Positions 26,945 through 35,483 of a stretch of DNA of 64,000 bases are shown here, one piece after another. Position 1 is the stretch's first letter, and each line of letters starts with the position of its first letter. Location of the stretch: positions 2,728,001 through 2,792,000 of the forward strand of contig NZ_JACSGT010000001.1 in assembly GCF_021504595.1 (NCBI RefSeq). Reading direction: 5' to 3'. Origin of the DNA: Chryseobacterium indicum (lineage in GTDB: Bacteria; Bacteroidota; Bacteroidia; Flavobacteriales; Weeksellaceae). Made by a program: the position numbers and the translations under genes. Below the pieces are notes generated by a model that saw only the letters and a program-made list of their open reading frames with translations, did no database searches and was not told where the DNA came from.

Positions 26945-27880
26945 ATGCTATTAGAAATAAATCATTTAAACTTTTCCTATTCTAAAGAAAAACCTTTGTT
27001 TGAAAACCTCAGTCTTACGTTTGAGGAAGGTAAAATCATTGCGCTTGCCGGAGAAAGCGGGTGCGGGAAATCTACTTTATTAAGCCTGATTTATGGTTTG
27101 CTGGACTGGGAAAGCGGTGATATTATTTTTGACGGTAAAAAATTACTGGGACCTAAAGGAAATCTGGTTCCGGGAGAAGCCGAAATGAAATTCGTTGCAC
27201 AGAATTTTGATCTGATGCCCTATGCAACGGTTGCGGAAAATGTAGGAAAATTTATTTCCAATATTAATCTGGCAAAAAAGAAAGAAACGGTTTCTGAGCT
27301 TCTGGAAGTTGTCGGTTTAGAAGAGTTTGCCCCCATTTTACCTAAATATCTGAGTGGAGGACAACAGCAAAGAGTTGCCATTGCAAGAGCACTTTCTGTA
27401 CTTCCGAAACTTCTGATCCTAGATGAACCTTTCAGCAATCTGGATTTTCCGAGAAAGATTGAACTGAGGGAAAAGCTTTTCCGGTATGTAAAGCAGAATA
27501 ATATTTCCCTGGTGATTTCAACACACGAACTTCAGGATATTATTCCGTGGCTGGATGAAATTATCGTATTGCAAAATGGAAAAATTGTACAGAAAGGAAA
27601 TCCGGAAGAAGCTTTTAAAAATCCTTATAATTCTTACGTTGCGAAACTTTTCGGGGAAGTGAATATTTTCAGTGAAAGTGAGATGCAGGATTTTCAGATT
27701 TCAAAATTCTCCTATTATCCCAGAGAAATAAAAATTTCTGAAAACGGTTTTGAAGCCGAAGTTCTGGAAAGCCGTTTCGCAGGAAATCATTACTGGAATA
27801 AAGTAAGGGTAAAAAATAAAGAAATCATTCTGTATTCTGATGAAAAACTGAACGGAACTATCCCTGTTTCATTCGGTTAA
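26945..27880 (+). CDS. Orphan ABC transporter ATPase
   Basis: 311 residues. All nucleotide-binding motifs are intact: Walker A GESGCGKST, Q loop VAQNFDLM, signature LSGGQQQRVAIARAL, Walker B LLILDEPFSNLD and the H-switch STHE. About 70 C-terminal residues after the ATPase core form a small beta-rich tail (FEAEVLESRFAGNHYWNKVRV), like the regulatory/TOBE domain of importer ATPases such as CysA, PotA or FbpC. No permease or binding protein is adjacent. An ATG at 26903 is in frame but lies before a possible -7 box (TACTTTTG, 26933-26940), so 26945 is preferred. Confidence 0.85.
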   Translation: MLLEINHLNFSYSKEKPLFENLSLTFEEGKIIALAGESGCGKSTLLSLIYGLLDWESGDIIFDGKKLLGPKGNLVPGEAEMKFVAQNFDLMPYATVAENVGKFISNINLAKKKETVSELLEVVGLEEFAPILPKYLSGGQQQRVAIARALSVLPKLLILDEPFSNLDFPRKIELREKLFRYVKQNNISLVISTHELQDIIPWLDEIIVLQNGKIVQKGNPEEAFKNPYNSYVAKLFGEVNIFSESEMQDFQISKFSYYPREIKISENGFEAEVLESRFAGNHYWNKVRVKNKEIILYSDEKLNGTIPVSFG

Positions 27881-28213
27881 ACTCTGATGAAGCTGAATAT
27901 CATAGCCCAGATTGAGCGGCATGTCTGAGCTCTTTTCGTTGGTTTCGGGGGGGGGGGGGGGGGGCCCCCCCCCCCCCCCCAACCCTAAATCCATGAAAAT
28001 AGGGGGGGGCGTTTTATTTATGGATAAATCAGGTTTAAACCATAAAAAAAAGGGAGGTGAGGTGGGTTTTTTTTTTTTTTTTTTTTATCATCTAAAATAA
28101 ACAATTCGTGCTTTTTTTTTATCTTAAATTATTTTATATTTTTTTTTTTTATATTTGGGGGGGGGGGGGGCCCCCCCCCCCCCCCCCGAAACCATATCTT
28201 AAAGCTCAGAACA
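27881..28213. other. Low-complexity interval with two poly-G/poly-C junctions, probable artefact
   Basis: The tract has 18 G then 16 C at 27947-27980, and 14 G then 17 C at 28157-28187. It also has G8 at 28002-28009, T20 at 28067-28086 and T12 at 28139-28150. The outer flanks form an imperfect inverted repeat (27921-27946 versus 28188-28214; both read CTGAGCT, about nine variable bases, GGTTTC before the poly-G). Every unique segment runs into poly-G when read outward in either direction. I see no gene. The short Gly/Pro/Phe-rich frame here is not credible. Confidence 0.7.
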
Positions 28214-29182
28214 TTAAATTCCCAAACTTTCTCTCACTCTTTTCATTGTTTCAGTAGCTATCACTCTCGTTTTTTCTGCTCCTTCCTGAAGCTTAGCTTC
28301 CAGTTCATCAAGATTGTTCATATAATAAGAGAAAAGTTCTCTTTCTTTTTCAAATCTTGTTAAAATAAGATCCAGAAGTTCTTTTTTCGCATGACCGTAA
28401 CCAAAGTTTCCGGCCAAATATTTCGCTCTTAATTCTTCGGTTTGCTCCGGAGTAGCAATTAACTGATAGATGGCAAATGTTTTATCGTTTTCCGGATCTT
28501 TAGGCTCTTCTAAAGTTTTAGAATCCGATTCAATGCTCATCACTTGCTTTTTCAATTCCTTTTCAGGCAGGAAAATATTGATGATATTTCCTCGCGATTT
28601 AGACATTTTATGTCCGTCAACTCCGGGAACATACTTTGTATTTTCCTGAAGTTCAGATTGAGGCAAAACAAAAACTTCACCCATCTGATTATTAAATCTT
28701 GAGGCTACATCACGCGCAATTTCCAAATGCTGAAGCTGGTCTTTTCCTACCGGAACAATCTCCGCATCGTATAATAAAATATCTGCAGCCATTAAAATCG
28801 GATACGTAAACAAGCCTGCATTCACATCCTGCAAACGGTCTGCTTTATCCTTGAATGAATGCGCCAAAGTTAATCTCTGATAAGGAAAAAAACATGATAA
28901 ATGCCAAGAAAGTTCACAGGTTTCAGGGATGTCACTCTGTCTGTAAAAAAATGTTTTTTCGGTATCTAATCCACAAGCAAGCCAAGCCGCAGCAATCTCG
29001 TAGGTATTCTGTTTCAGTTCTTTCGCGTCTTTAATCTGCGTTAAAGAATGCAGATTCGCGATGAATAAAAATGATTCGTTTCCTTCCTGTTTGGATAATT
29101 CTATCGCAGGAATAATTGCACCCAACAAGTTTCCCAAGTGAGGTGTTCCGGTGGCTTGAATGCCGGTAAGAATTCTTGACAT
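28214..29182 (-). CDS. trpS: Tryptophanyl-tRNA synthetase
   Basis: 322 residues, a class I synthetase that charges tRNA-Trp. The HIGH-type motif is in TGTPHLGNLLG at the N-terminus and the KMSKS loop is present as GHKMSKSRGN. The DAEIVPVGKDQLQHLEIARD and VNAGLFTYPILMAADILLY segments are characteristic. Length is normal. It stands alone between gene-free intervals, with a -7 motif 35 bases upstream of the ATG. The stop codon touches the low-complexity tract, so the 3' flank may not be correctly assembled. Confidence 0.97.
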   Translation of the reverse strand: MSRILTGIQATGTPHLGNLLGAIIPAIELSKQEGNESFLFIANLHSLTQIKDAKELKQNTYEIAAAWLACGLDTEKTFFYRQSDIPETCELSWHLSCFFPYQRLTLAHSFKDKADRLQDVNAGLFTYPILMAADILLYDAEIVPVGKDQLQHLEIARDVASRFNNQMGEVFVLPQSELQENTKYVPGVDGHKMSKSRGNIINIFLPEKELKKQVMSIESDSKTLEEPKDPENDKTFAIYQLIATPEQTEELRAKYLAGNFGYGHAKKELLDLILTRFEKERELFSYYMNNLDELEAKLQEGAEKTRVIATETMKRVRESLGI

Positions 29183-29216
29183 TGTTTAAAGTTTATATTT
29201 AAAAATTAATGAACTG

Positions 29217-29224
29217 CAAATTTA
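29217..29224 (-). promoter_or_regulatory. Putative -7 element for trpS
   Basis: Minus-strand TAAATTTG lies 35 bases upstream of the trpS ATG. No TTG is evident at -33. Confidence 0.4.
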
Positions 29225-29321
29225 ATTAATTCTCTCACAGATTCCATGGATTTACAGAGATGTTTATGTTTTATTGTTTGTGGTATTCGTGAAAACATTA
29301 ACGTTATTTGTGTTTGGAAAA

Positions 29322-29484
29322 TTTAAACGCAAAGATTTATTCAAAGCGTATTATTTTTAGGATTCAAAGGCAAATAAATTTGCTGCGCAGAGCTTGAAAA
29401 CGGAGCTTCATCAAATCAACTTGTTGATGCTTCTTTGCACACTTAGAAAAGTAATTATTATCCAATTAAAAACTTTGCGTTAAA
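29322..29484. repeat. Dispersed repeat with AAACGCAAA / TTTGCGTTAA ends
   Basis: TTTAAACGCAAAG at 29322-29334 and an inverted CTTTGCGTTAAA at 29473-29484 bound a 163-bp AT-rich, non-coding stretch. A related element lies at 35484-35594, and lone copies of the end sequence occur at about 44535-44545. Just outside it, GTATTCGTGAAAACATT (about 29283-29299) recurs inverted near 35360-35380. The rest of the 29183-29503 interval holds no gene. Confidence 0.5.
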
Positions 29485-29503
29485 AATCTGCAAGAAAAAA
29501 ATA

Positions 29504-30151
29504 TTAAGGAATCAAAACCTTATCCCCTCCAAACTTCGGTTCTACGCCCAAAATTAAATCCAGATACGCTTTTGCTTTCGCAAAATATTCTCTCAGATTC
29601 GTCTTCAGACCGGCATATTTATTCACATCGGGAGCATTGTAACCGAAAGCTTGCATTCCGTTTTGTTTGGCCAAAAATACCGCCCTTTCGTTATGGAATT
29701 TCTGTGAAACAATGATTAATTGATTTTGCCCGAAAATCTCCTTCGCACGTACAACAGAATCCAGTGTTCTGAAACCGGCAAAATCCAGAAAAATATTATC
29801 CTTTGGAACCCCATACTCAATCAATGCCATCTGCATATCTTCGGGTTCATTATAGTTTTTCTGGCTGTTGTCTCCGCTTACAATAATATATTTCACCTTT
29901 CCGCTTTTATAAAGATCGGCAGCAGCCTGAATTCTGTTATAAAAATAAGCATTCGGTTGTCCGTTGCTCAGCGTTTTTCCTGTTCCGAGAAGCAGCGCAG
30001 TTTTCATTTTGGGAACATCAGAAATTTGATAAGAAACATTAGCTTCAGTGTTTTTTTTAATACTGTAATTCGCCCATGCAATAAAAATAATTCCTGCAAC
30101 AAAAAGAAGCAGGAAAATTTTAAAAATGTTTTTAATTAATTTTTTCATCAA
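29504..30151 (-). CDS. SanA/YdcF-like DUF218 membrane-anchored protein
   Basis: 215 residues. One N-terminal membrane segment (about 8-27) anchors a DUF218 domain: KTALLLGTGKTL, then YFYNRIQAAADLYKSGKV, IIVSGDNSQKNYNEPEDM, and IFLDFAGFRTLDSVVRA. This arrangement is that of SanA, a protein linked to envelope barrier function and vancomycin exclusion in enterobacteria. The molecular activity is not established. It is the last gene of the ileS-dksA-lspA run and starts 12 bases after the lspA stop. Confidence 0.83.
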   Translation of the reverse strand: MMKKLIKNIFKIFLLLFVAGIIFIAWANYSIKKNTEANVSYQISDVPKMKTALLLGTGKTLSNGQPNAYFYNRIQAAADLYKSGKVKYIIVSGDNSQKNYNEPEDMQMALIEYGVPKDNIFLDFAGFRTLDSVVRAKEIFGQNQLIIVSQKFHNERAVFLAKQNGMQAFGYNAPDVNKYAGLKTNLREYFAKAKAYLDLILGVEPKFGGDKVLIP

Positions 30152-30163
30152 GTGTACATTCTT

Positions 30164-30802
30164 CTAAAATTCCAGACCGTTCGGAAATGCTTTTTTTCTG
30201 AAAATCAATAATAAAGCAGCTCCCACTGTAATCGCCGAATCGGCTACGTTGAAAATATATTTAAAAAATTCTATATGTTTTCCTCCGATTAAAGGCCAGC
30301 TTTCAGGAACATTCCAGTCTACCAGCGGAAAATGCAGCATATCGACTACACAGCCTTTCATGAACGTAGAGTATCCTTCCCCGAAACTGGTGAATTTCGA
30401 AATTCCTCCGTATCCGATCCATCTGTTGATGCTCTCATCATAAACCGTTCCGCTGTCAAAAATAAGTCCGTAAAACATTCCGTCTATTAAATTTCCTATT
30501 GCTCCGGCAAAAATCATTGCCATCGGAATCAGAAGATAATTGGATTCTCCTTTCTGTAACCATTTTTTAAACAAATAGATCATTCCGCCAATCAGGATAA
30601 TTCTTACCAGAACCAGAAAATATTTCCCGATAATGCCTCCGAAATGCAGCCCGTAAGCCATTCCCGGATTTTCAACAAAAGTTAATTTAAATCCCGGAAG
30701 CACAGAAATGCTGTCATCAAGATTAAAATGCGTTTTTACATAAATTTTTGAAGCCTGATCTATCAATAAAATAAGCAAGGTTACAAATGCTATCTTCTTC
30801 AT
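30164..30802 (-). CDS. lspA: Lipoprotein signal peptidase (signal peptidase II)
   Basis: 212 residues, an aspartyl protease of the inner membrane that removes signal peptides from prolipoproteins. Four hydrophobic segments are visible. Conserved motifs are FVENPGMAYG, AGAIGNLIDG, and the catalytic aspartates D154 in GCVVDML and D188 in FNVADSAI. Between GNLID and VVD there is an insertion of roughly 40 residues (YDESINRWIGYGG and following), larger than in proteobacterial enzymes and usual in Bacteroidota. The start overlaps the stop of the upstream 63-residue gene by one base (TAATG). Confidence 0.95.
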   Translation of the reverse strand: MKKIAFVTLLILLIDQASKIYVKTHFNLDDSISVLPGFKLTFVENPGMAYGLHFGGIIGKYFLVLVRIILIGGMIYLFKKWLQKGESNYLLIPMAMIFAGAIGNLIDGMFYGLIFDSGTVYDESINRWIGYGGISKFTSFGEGYSTFMKGCVVDMLHFPLVDWNVPESWPLIGGKHIEFFKYIFNVADSAITVGAALLLIFRKKAFPNGLEF

Positions 30803-30993
30803 TATAATCCTTTTGGTTTGTAAGGTTTTCCTATTTTTTCGTTCTTTTTCTCAACGATTTTTTTTACGGTTTTCTCGTTGTGATGGGTATTCTTGGTATG
30901 GAATTTTTCGAACTTAATGTTCATTTCTTTCAAAACACTTTTCAGGGCAGTAAGCTCCATTGCGTTTTTGGTGTGGACTATTATAGATTCCAT
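30802..30993 (-). CDS. Small DUF2683-like protein
   Basis: 63 residues. The N-terminus MESIIVHTKNAMELTALKS plus VLKEMNIKFEK matches a small Bacteroidota family often labelled DUF2683, some members of which are proposed antitoxins. The tail is very basic (KKIVEKKNEKIGKPYKPKGL). It overlaps lspA by one base, so it is probably translationally coupled. No toxin gene is adjacent, which argues against an antitoxin role here. Function unknown. Confidence 0.6.
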   Translation of the reverse strand: MESIIVHTKNAMELTALKSVLKEMNIKFEKFHTKNTHHNEKTVKKIVEKKNEKIGKPYKPKGL

Positions 30994-31010
30994 TTTTTTA
31001 AATTTAAATT

Positions 31011-31256
31011 TTACTTTTTAGACAGTTCATCGAGTCTTTTTCTGTCTTTTGCCGACAGGTCATTCACTCCGTTTTTTCCCATCTTACTCAGAAGACGGTC
31101 GATTTCTTTTTCCCTTTCCCGTTTATCAGAATTAAACTGATCGTCAATCGTGTAATTGCGTTTTTCATCCGGAAAGAACCTGTTTTTGATCCGGTCTCTG
31201 TTGAAAAATGCCAATACGACGGCAACGATAATTGCTAAAATTAATAATTCATTCAT
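31011..31256 (-). CDS. Small single-pass membrane protein, DUF6576-like tail
   Basis: 81 residues. One transmembrane helix at about 3-18 (LLILAIIVAVVLAFF) is followed by a charged cytoplasmic tail. The last 35 residues (EKEIDRLLSKMGKNGVNDL and onward to LDELSKK) resemble the short DUF6576 segment found at the C-terminus of many Bacteroidota rhomboid proteases, here without the protease. It lies between the dksA-like gene and lspA in the same orientation. Function unknown. Confidence 0.65.
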   Translation of the reverse strand: MNELLILAIIVAVVLAFFNRDRIKNRFFPDEKRNYTIDDQFNSDKREREKEIDRLLSKMGKNGVNDLSAKDRKRLDELSKK

Positions 31257-31337
31257 GGGTAGATATTAAAAATTAGGTTTATAAAGTATTCCTTGAAATA
31301 CGATATAAACCCAAATTTATTGTAGCTAACCTTGTGG

Positions 31338-31718
31338 TTATTTCTGCATATTTTTCGCTTCGATGCTCAGCGTAGCGTGAGGAACAGCCAACAGTCTTTC
31401 CTTCGGAATAAGTTTACCCGTTACTCTGCATACACCGTAAGTTTTGTTTTCAATTCTTATCAAAGCGTTCTTCAGGTCACGTACGAATTTTTCCTGTCTT
31501 CCGGCTAAAATAGAATTCTGTTCTTTACTTAACGTTTCAGCGCCTTCCTCAAATGCTTTGAAAGTAGGGGAAGTGTCATCCGTCCCGTTATTCTGATCGT
31601 TGATAAAACTTTCTCTGATCAGTTGTAAATCTTTTTCAGCCTTTTCTATTTTTTCCTTAATAACTGCTTTAAATTCTTGTAAATCAGCATCACTGTATCT
31701 TACTCTTTCGTCTGACAT
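31338..31718 (-). CDS. TraR/DksA family protein
   Basis: 126 residues. An N-terminal coiled coil (about 10-90) is followed by a degenerate DksA-type zinc finger region YGVCRVTGKLIPKERL and AVPHATLSIEAK. Only one of the usual four cysteines remains, a state commonly seen in Bacteroidota homologues. DksA proteins enter the RNA polymerase secondary channel and modulate stringent-response promoters. Whether this one does so is inference. It lies between ileS and the membrane-protein genes on the same strand, 59 bases from ileS. Confidence 0.85.
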   Translation of the reverse strand: MSDERVRYSDADLQEFKAVIKEKIEKAEKDLQLIRESFINDQNNGTDDTSPTFKAFEEGAETLSKEQNSILAGRQEKFVRDLKNALIRIENKTYGVCRVTGKLIPKERLLAVPHATLSIEAKNMQK

Positions 31719-31777
31719 GTTCGTTTCTCTTTTTTAATAAAATTATGAAATGGAATTTGAAAAACAATAACTATAAG

Positions 31778-34700
31778 TTAAATTTTTTCAACATTTATCT
31801 TAAAATTAACCTCATCTATTTCGATTTCGTTAAAATTTGAAAGTGAAGATACAATTTCTATTTTATTTGACAAGACTTCGGATGAAATATATTCTTCATT
31901 CTTCTTGATATCATCAATGAAAGGAGCATTTTCTTCCAGAGAGATGATAATTCTGTCCGTCAAATCGAAACCTTTCTCTTTTCGCAGATTCTGAACTCTG
32001 TTGATGAATTCTCTTGCGATACCTTCAGATTTTAATTCATCTGTTAGCGTCAAATCTAATGCCACAGTGGTTTTTCCGTCGGAAGTTACCGTCCATCCCG
32101 GAATATCTTTTGTAGAGATTTCCACATCTTCCGGTGTAATTTCGTAACCCTGCACGTCAATTTTTCCTTCTTTTTCCAAAGTGGAGATCTGTTCTGCGGT
32201 GAAATTGGTAATTTCTCCACCCACCGTTTTCATGTCTTTTCCTAATTTAGGGCCTAAAGCTTTGAAGTTCGGTTTGATCTGTTTTACAATTAAATGCGAT
32301 GCTTCTTCAGCATTAATCAACTGTAATTCTTTAACGTTTACTTCCTGCTTAATTAAATCTGCAACCGCGGAAATCTGCTCTTCCGTTTTTGAATCTAAAA
32401 CAGGGATTAAAACTTTTTGTAAAGGTTGACGAACTTTTACGTTTTCTTTCTTTCTCAAAGAAAAAACCATACTTGTAACAGATTGAGCCAAGTGCGTTTT
32501 TTCAACCAGATCCTGATCAATTAAACTTTCATCAGCAACCGGGAAATCCGTTAAGTGGATCGATTCCGCAGTTTCCTTTCCGGTTACTTTATTTAAATCC
32601 TGATACAACTGATCCATAAAGAACGGAGCGATTGGCGCAGATAATTTCGCAACCGTTTCAAGACACGTATATAAAGTCTGGTAAGCTGAGATTTTATCTT
32701 CAGAATAATCTCCTTTCCAGAAACGTCTTCTGCAAAGTCTTACGTACCAGTTGGATAAATTGTCATTTACAAAAGTATTGATCGCTCTTGCTACTCTTGT
32801 CGGTTCGTAATCTTCGTAGAATGCTTTAACTTCTTTAATTAACAAATTCAGCTCAGAAAGAATCCATCGGTCGATTTCCGGTCTGTTCTCAACTTCTTTT
32901 TCAGAATAATTAAATCCGTCCACATTCGCATACAATGCAAAGAATGAATACGTATTGTATAATGTTCCGAAGAATTTTCTTCTCACTTCATCAATTCCTT
33001 CGATGTCGAATTTCAGGTTTTCCCACGGATTCGCATTGGAAATCATATACCAGCGTGTCGCATCCGGTCCGTAAACCGCTAAAGTTTCAAACGGATCCAC
33101 TGCATTTCCTTTGGATTTTGACATTTTCAGCCCGTTTTTATCCAAAACAAGCCCGTTACTCATTACATTTTTATAAGCAACAGAATCAAAAACCGCTGTT
33201 CCGATCGCATGAAGCGTGTAGAACCATCCTCTTGTCTGGTCAACACCTTCCGCAATGAAATCTGCAGGGAACGCTTTATTATTATCAATTAACTCTTTAT
33301 TTTCAAAAGGATAATGCAACTGCGCATAAGGCATTGAACCGGAATCGAACCAAACGTCGATCAGGTCGCTCTCACGCTTCATTGCTTTTCCTGAATCTGA
33401 AACCAGAACGATTTTGTCTACAATATTTTTATGCAGATCCACAGACGAATAATTGTTTTCAGACATATCTCCGATAATGAAATCCTTAAACGGATTTTCA
33501 GTCATCAATCCTGCTTCTACAGATTTTTCAATCTCGTTGTATAATTCTTCTACAGATCCGATGATCTTTTCTTCCTTCAGGTCTTCTGTTCTCCAGATTG
33601 GCAAAGGAATTCCCCAATATCTTGAACGCGAAAGATTCCAGTCGTTTACATTTTCAATCCAGTTCGCAAAACGTCCTTCTCCTGTAGATTTCGGCTTCCA
33701 GTTGATTTCTTTGTTTAAATCTACCAATCGGTCTTTTACAGCCGTCATTTTTACAAACCATGAATCCAGAGGATAATACAATACAGGCTTGTCTGTTCTC
33801 CAGCAATGAGGATAGCTGTGAACATATTTTTCTACTTTGAAGGCTTTATTTTCAGTTTTCAGCAAAATTGCCAGTTCCACATCCCATGATTTTTCGGGTG
33901 CAGTTCCTTCATCGTAATATTCGTTCTTGATGTATTTTCCTGAAAATAATTCAGGAACATTTTCTCCCTGAATAAATCTTCCCTGTAAATCTACCAAAGG
34001 AACAAGATTATCATTTTCATCTTTTACCAACATAGGGGGAACTCCGGCTTCTTTTGCCGCTTTCGCATCATCTGCACCGAAAGTAGGTGCGATGTGAACA
34101 ATACCTGTTCCGTCTTCAGTGGTTACAAAATCTCCCAAGATCACTCTGAAAGCTTTTTCAGGAGTGTCGTTTGGAGTAAACCACGGAACCAACTGCTCGT
34201 ATTGAGTTCCTGTTAATTTTTCTCCCGTAAATTCTTTTAAAATCTGGTAAGGAATGGTTTTGCTTTCCGAAGTATAGTTCGCGAAATCTTCATCTGTTCC
34301 TTCCGCATATTTTTTTCCGAAGTTTTTATTCAGAAGAACTTTTGCCAGAACTACAGTTACCGGCTGAAAAGTATACTGGTTAAAAGTTTTAACCACAACA
34401 TATTCAATATCTCTTCCTACAGCCAAAGCCGTGTTGGAAGGCAAAGTCCATGGTGTTGTCGTCCATGCAAGAATGTTTACATCTCCTTCAACATCATTAA
34501 ACAGATCGGTAGATTCTTTTTTTACTTTAAACTGCGCCACAATCGTAGTATCCGAAACATCGTGATACGTTCCCGGCATATTTAACTCCGCAGAAGAAAG
34601 TCCGGTTCCTGCTTTTGGAGAATACGGCTGAATCGTGTAACCTTTATACAGCAGATCTTTGTTGTACAATTGTTTCAGAAGCCACCAAACCGTTTCCATG

Positions 34701-35167
34701 TATTTTGATTTGTACGTGATGTACGGATCATCAAGATCTACCCAATATCCGATTTTTTCAGTAAGGTTATTCCATACGTCAGTATAACGCATTACTGCTT
34801 CACGACACGCTTTGTTGTAATCCTCAATCGAAATTTTTCTGCCAATATCTTCTTTAGTGATTCCTAATTCTTTTTCCACACCAAGCTCTACCGGAAGTCC
34901 GTGCGTATCCCAACCCGCTTTACGGAAAACCTGCTTTCCGTTCTGGGTCTGATAACGACAGAAAATATCCTTCAACGCTCTGGCCATTACGTGGTGAATT
35001 CCGGGCATACCGTTTGCTGAAGGCGGACCTTCATAAAACACAAACTCAGGTTGCCCCTCACGAATCTCAACACTCTTATTGAAAGTTTTATTCTGCTTCC
35101 AGAATTCTGCGATGTTCTCGGCTACGTCAATAAGGTTGAGGTTTTTGTACTCTTTAAATTGGCTCAT
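31778..35167 (-). CDS. ileS: Isoleucyl-tRNA synthetase (eukaryote-like IleRS2 type)
   Basis: 1129 residues, longer than the roughly 930-residue bacterial type 1 enzyme. The HIGH region reads PGIHHVMARALKD and is followed by GWDTHGLPVELGVEK, a pattern typical of IleRS2 (eukaryote/archaeal-like) enzymes. The editing domain includes AWTTTPWTLPSNTALAV and FVTTEDGTGIVHIAPTFG. The KMSKS loop is LKMSKSKGNAVDP. The C-terminus carries the anticodon-binding domain and an extra module. IleRS2 forms are often less sensitive to mupirocin. A -7 motif lies 36 bases before the ATG. Confidence 0.96.
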   Translation of the reverse strand: MSQFKEYKNLNLIDVAENIAEFWKQNKTFNKSVEIREGQPEFVFYEGPPSANGMPGIHHVMARALKDIFCRYQTQNGKQVFRKAGWDTHGLPVELGVEKELGITKEDIGRKISIEDYNKACREAVMRYTDVWNNLTEKIGYWVDLDDPYITYKSKYMETVWWLLKQLYNKDLLYKGYTIQPYSPKAGTGLSSAELNMPGTYHDVSDTTIVAQFKVKKESTDLFNDVEGDVNILAWTTTPWTLPSNTALAVGRDIEYVVVKTFNQYTFQPVTVVLAKVLLNKNFGKKYAEGTDEDFANYTSESKTIPYQILKEFTGEKLTGTQYEQLVPWFTPNDTPEKAFRVILGDFVTTEDGTGIVHIAPTFGADDAKAAKEAGVPPMLVKDENDNLVPLVDLQGRFIQGENVPELFSGKYIKNEYYDEGTAPEKSWDVELAILLKTENKAFKVEKYVHSYPHCWRTDKPVLYYPLDSWFVKMTAVKDRLVDLNKEINWKPKSTGEGRFANWIENVNDWNLSRSRYWGIPLPIWRTEDLKEEKIIGSVEELYNEIEKSVEAGLMTENPFKDFIIGDMSENNYSSVDLHKNIVDKIVLVSDSGKAMKRESDLIDVWFDSGSMPYAQLHYPFENKELIDNNKAFPADFIAEGVDQTRGWFYTLHAIGTAVFDSVAYKNVMSNGLVLDKNGLKMSKSKGNAVDPFETLAVYGPDATRWYMISNANPWENLKFDIEGIDEVRRKFFGTLYNTYSFFALYANVDGFNYSEKEVENRPEIDRWILSELNLLIKEVKAFYEDYEPTRVARAINTFVNDNLSNWYVRLCRRRFWKGDYSEDKISAYQTLYTCLETVAKLSAPIAPFFMDQLYQDLNKVTGKETAESIHLTDFPVADESLIDQDLVEKTHLAQSVTSMVFSLRKKENVKVRQPLQKVLIPVLDSKTEEQISAVADLIKQEVNVKELQLINAEEASHLIVKQIKPNFKALGPKLGKDMKTVGGEITNFTAEQISTLEKEGKIDVQGYEITPEDVEISTKDIPGWTVTSDGKTTVALDLTLTDELKSEGIAREFINRVQNLRKEKGFDLTDRIIISLEENAPFIDDIKKNEEYISSEVLSNKIEIVSSLSNFNEIEIDEVNFKINVEKI

Positions 35168-35202
35168 TGTAATATATCAATATCGTTGATTAATTAAGTT
35201 GG

Positions 35203-35210
35203 CAAATTTA
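35203..35210 (-). promoter_or_regulatory. Putative -7 element for ileS
   Basis: Minus-strand TAAATTTG lies 36 bases upstream of the ileS ATG. The -33 element is unclear. Confidence 0.42.
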
Positions 35211-35411
35211 CTAAAATTTGTCGGTTTATAATATATGTTTTATTTTGATATTTCCTATTAAAAACTTCTGTTTCAGAAAAATAAATGAAAAGATTAATTT
35301 TTTGTGAACAATCAGGGGTTGATTATAAACTTTTGAAGAGTTTTTTAAACCCAGATAGCACGAATGTTTTCACAAATACCGTGGATTTCTTATGGATGTT
35401 TATTGATAGGG

Positions 35412-35427
35412 GCGGGCTTTAGCCCGC
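35412..35427. repeat. GC-rich hairpin (GCGGGCTTTAGCCCGC)
   Basis: A perfect 7-bp inverted repeat with a 2-base centre stands out in AT-rich DNA. This type of GGCGGGCTTTAGCCCGC word is a frequent intergenic palindrome in Bacteroidota genomes. It could terminate readthrough or be a REP-like unit. Confidence 0.5.
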
Positions 35428-35483
35428 TTCAATAGTAGTATTTCAAATTGGTTTTAACCGAAACTTACATTTTCGTTTATAAA

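Noticed and set aside
27912..28100. A 62-codon frame rich in Gly, Pro and Phe
   Set aside because: It is produced by the homopolymer tracts themselves. It has no promoter and crosses a probable assembly artefact.
27921..28214. Reading the poly-G/C tract as an insertion sequence or phase-variable switch
   Set aside because: The flanks do form an imperfect inverted repeat, but no transposase or affected frame exists, and the poly-G at every outward segment end fits a sequencing artefact better.
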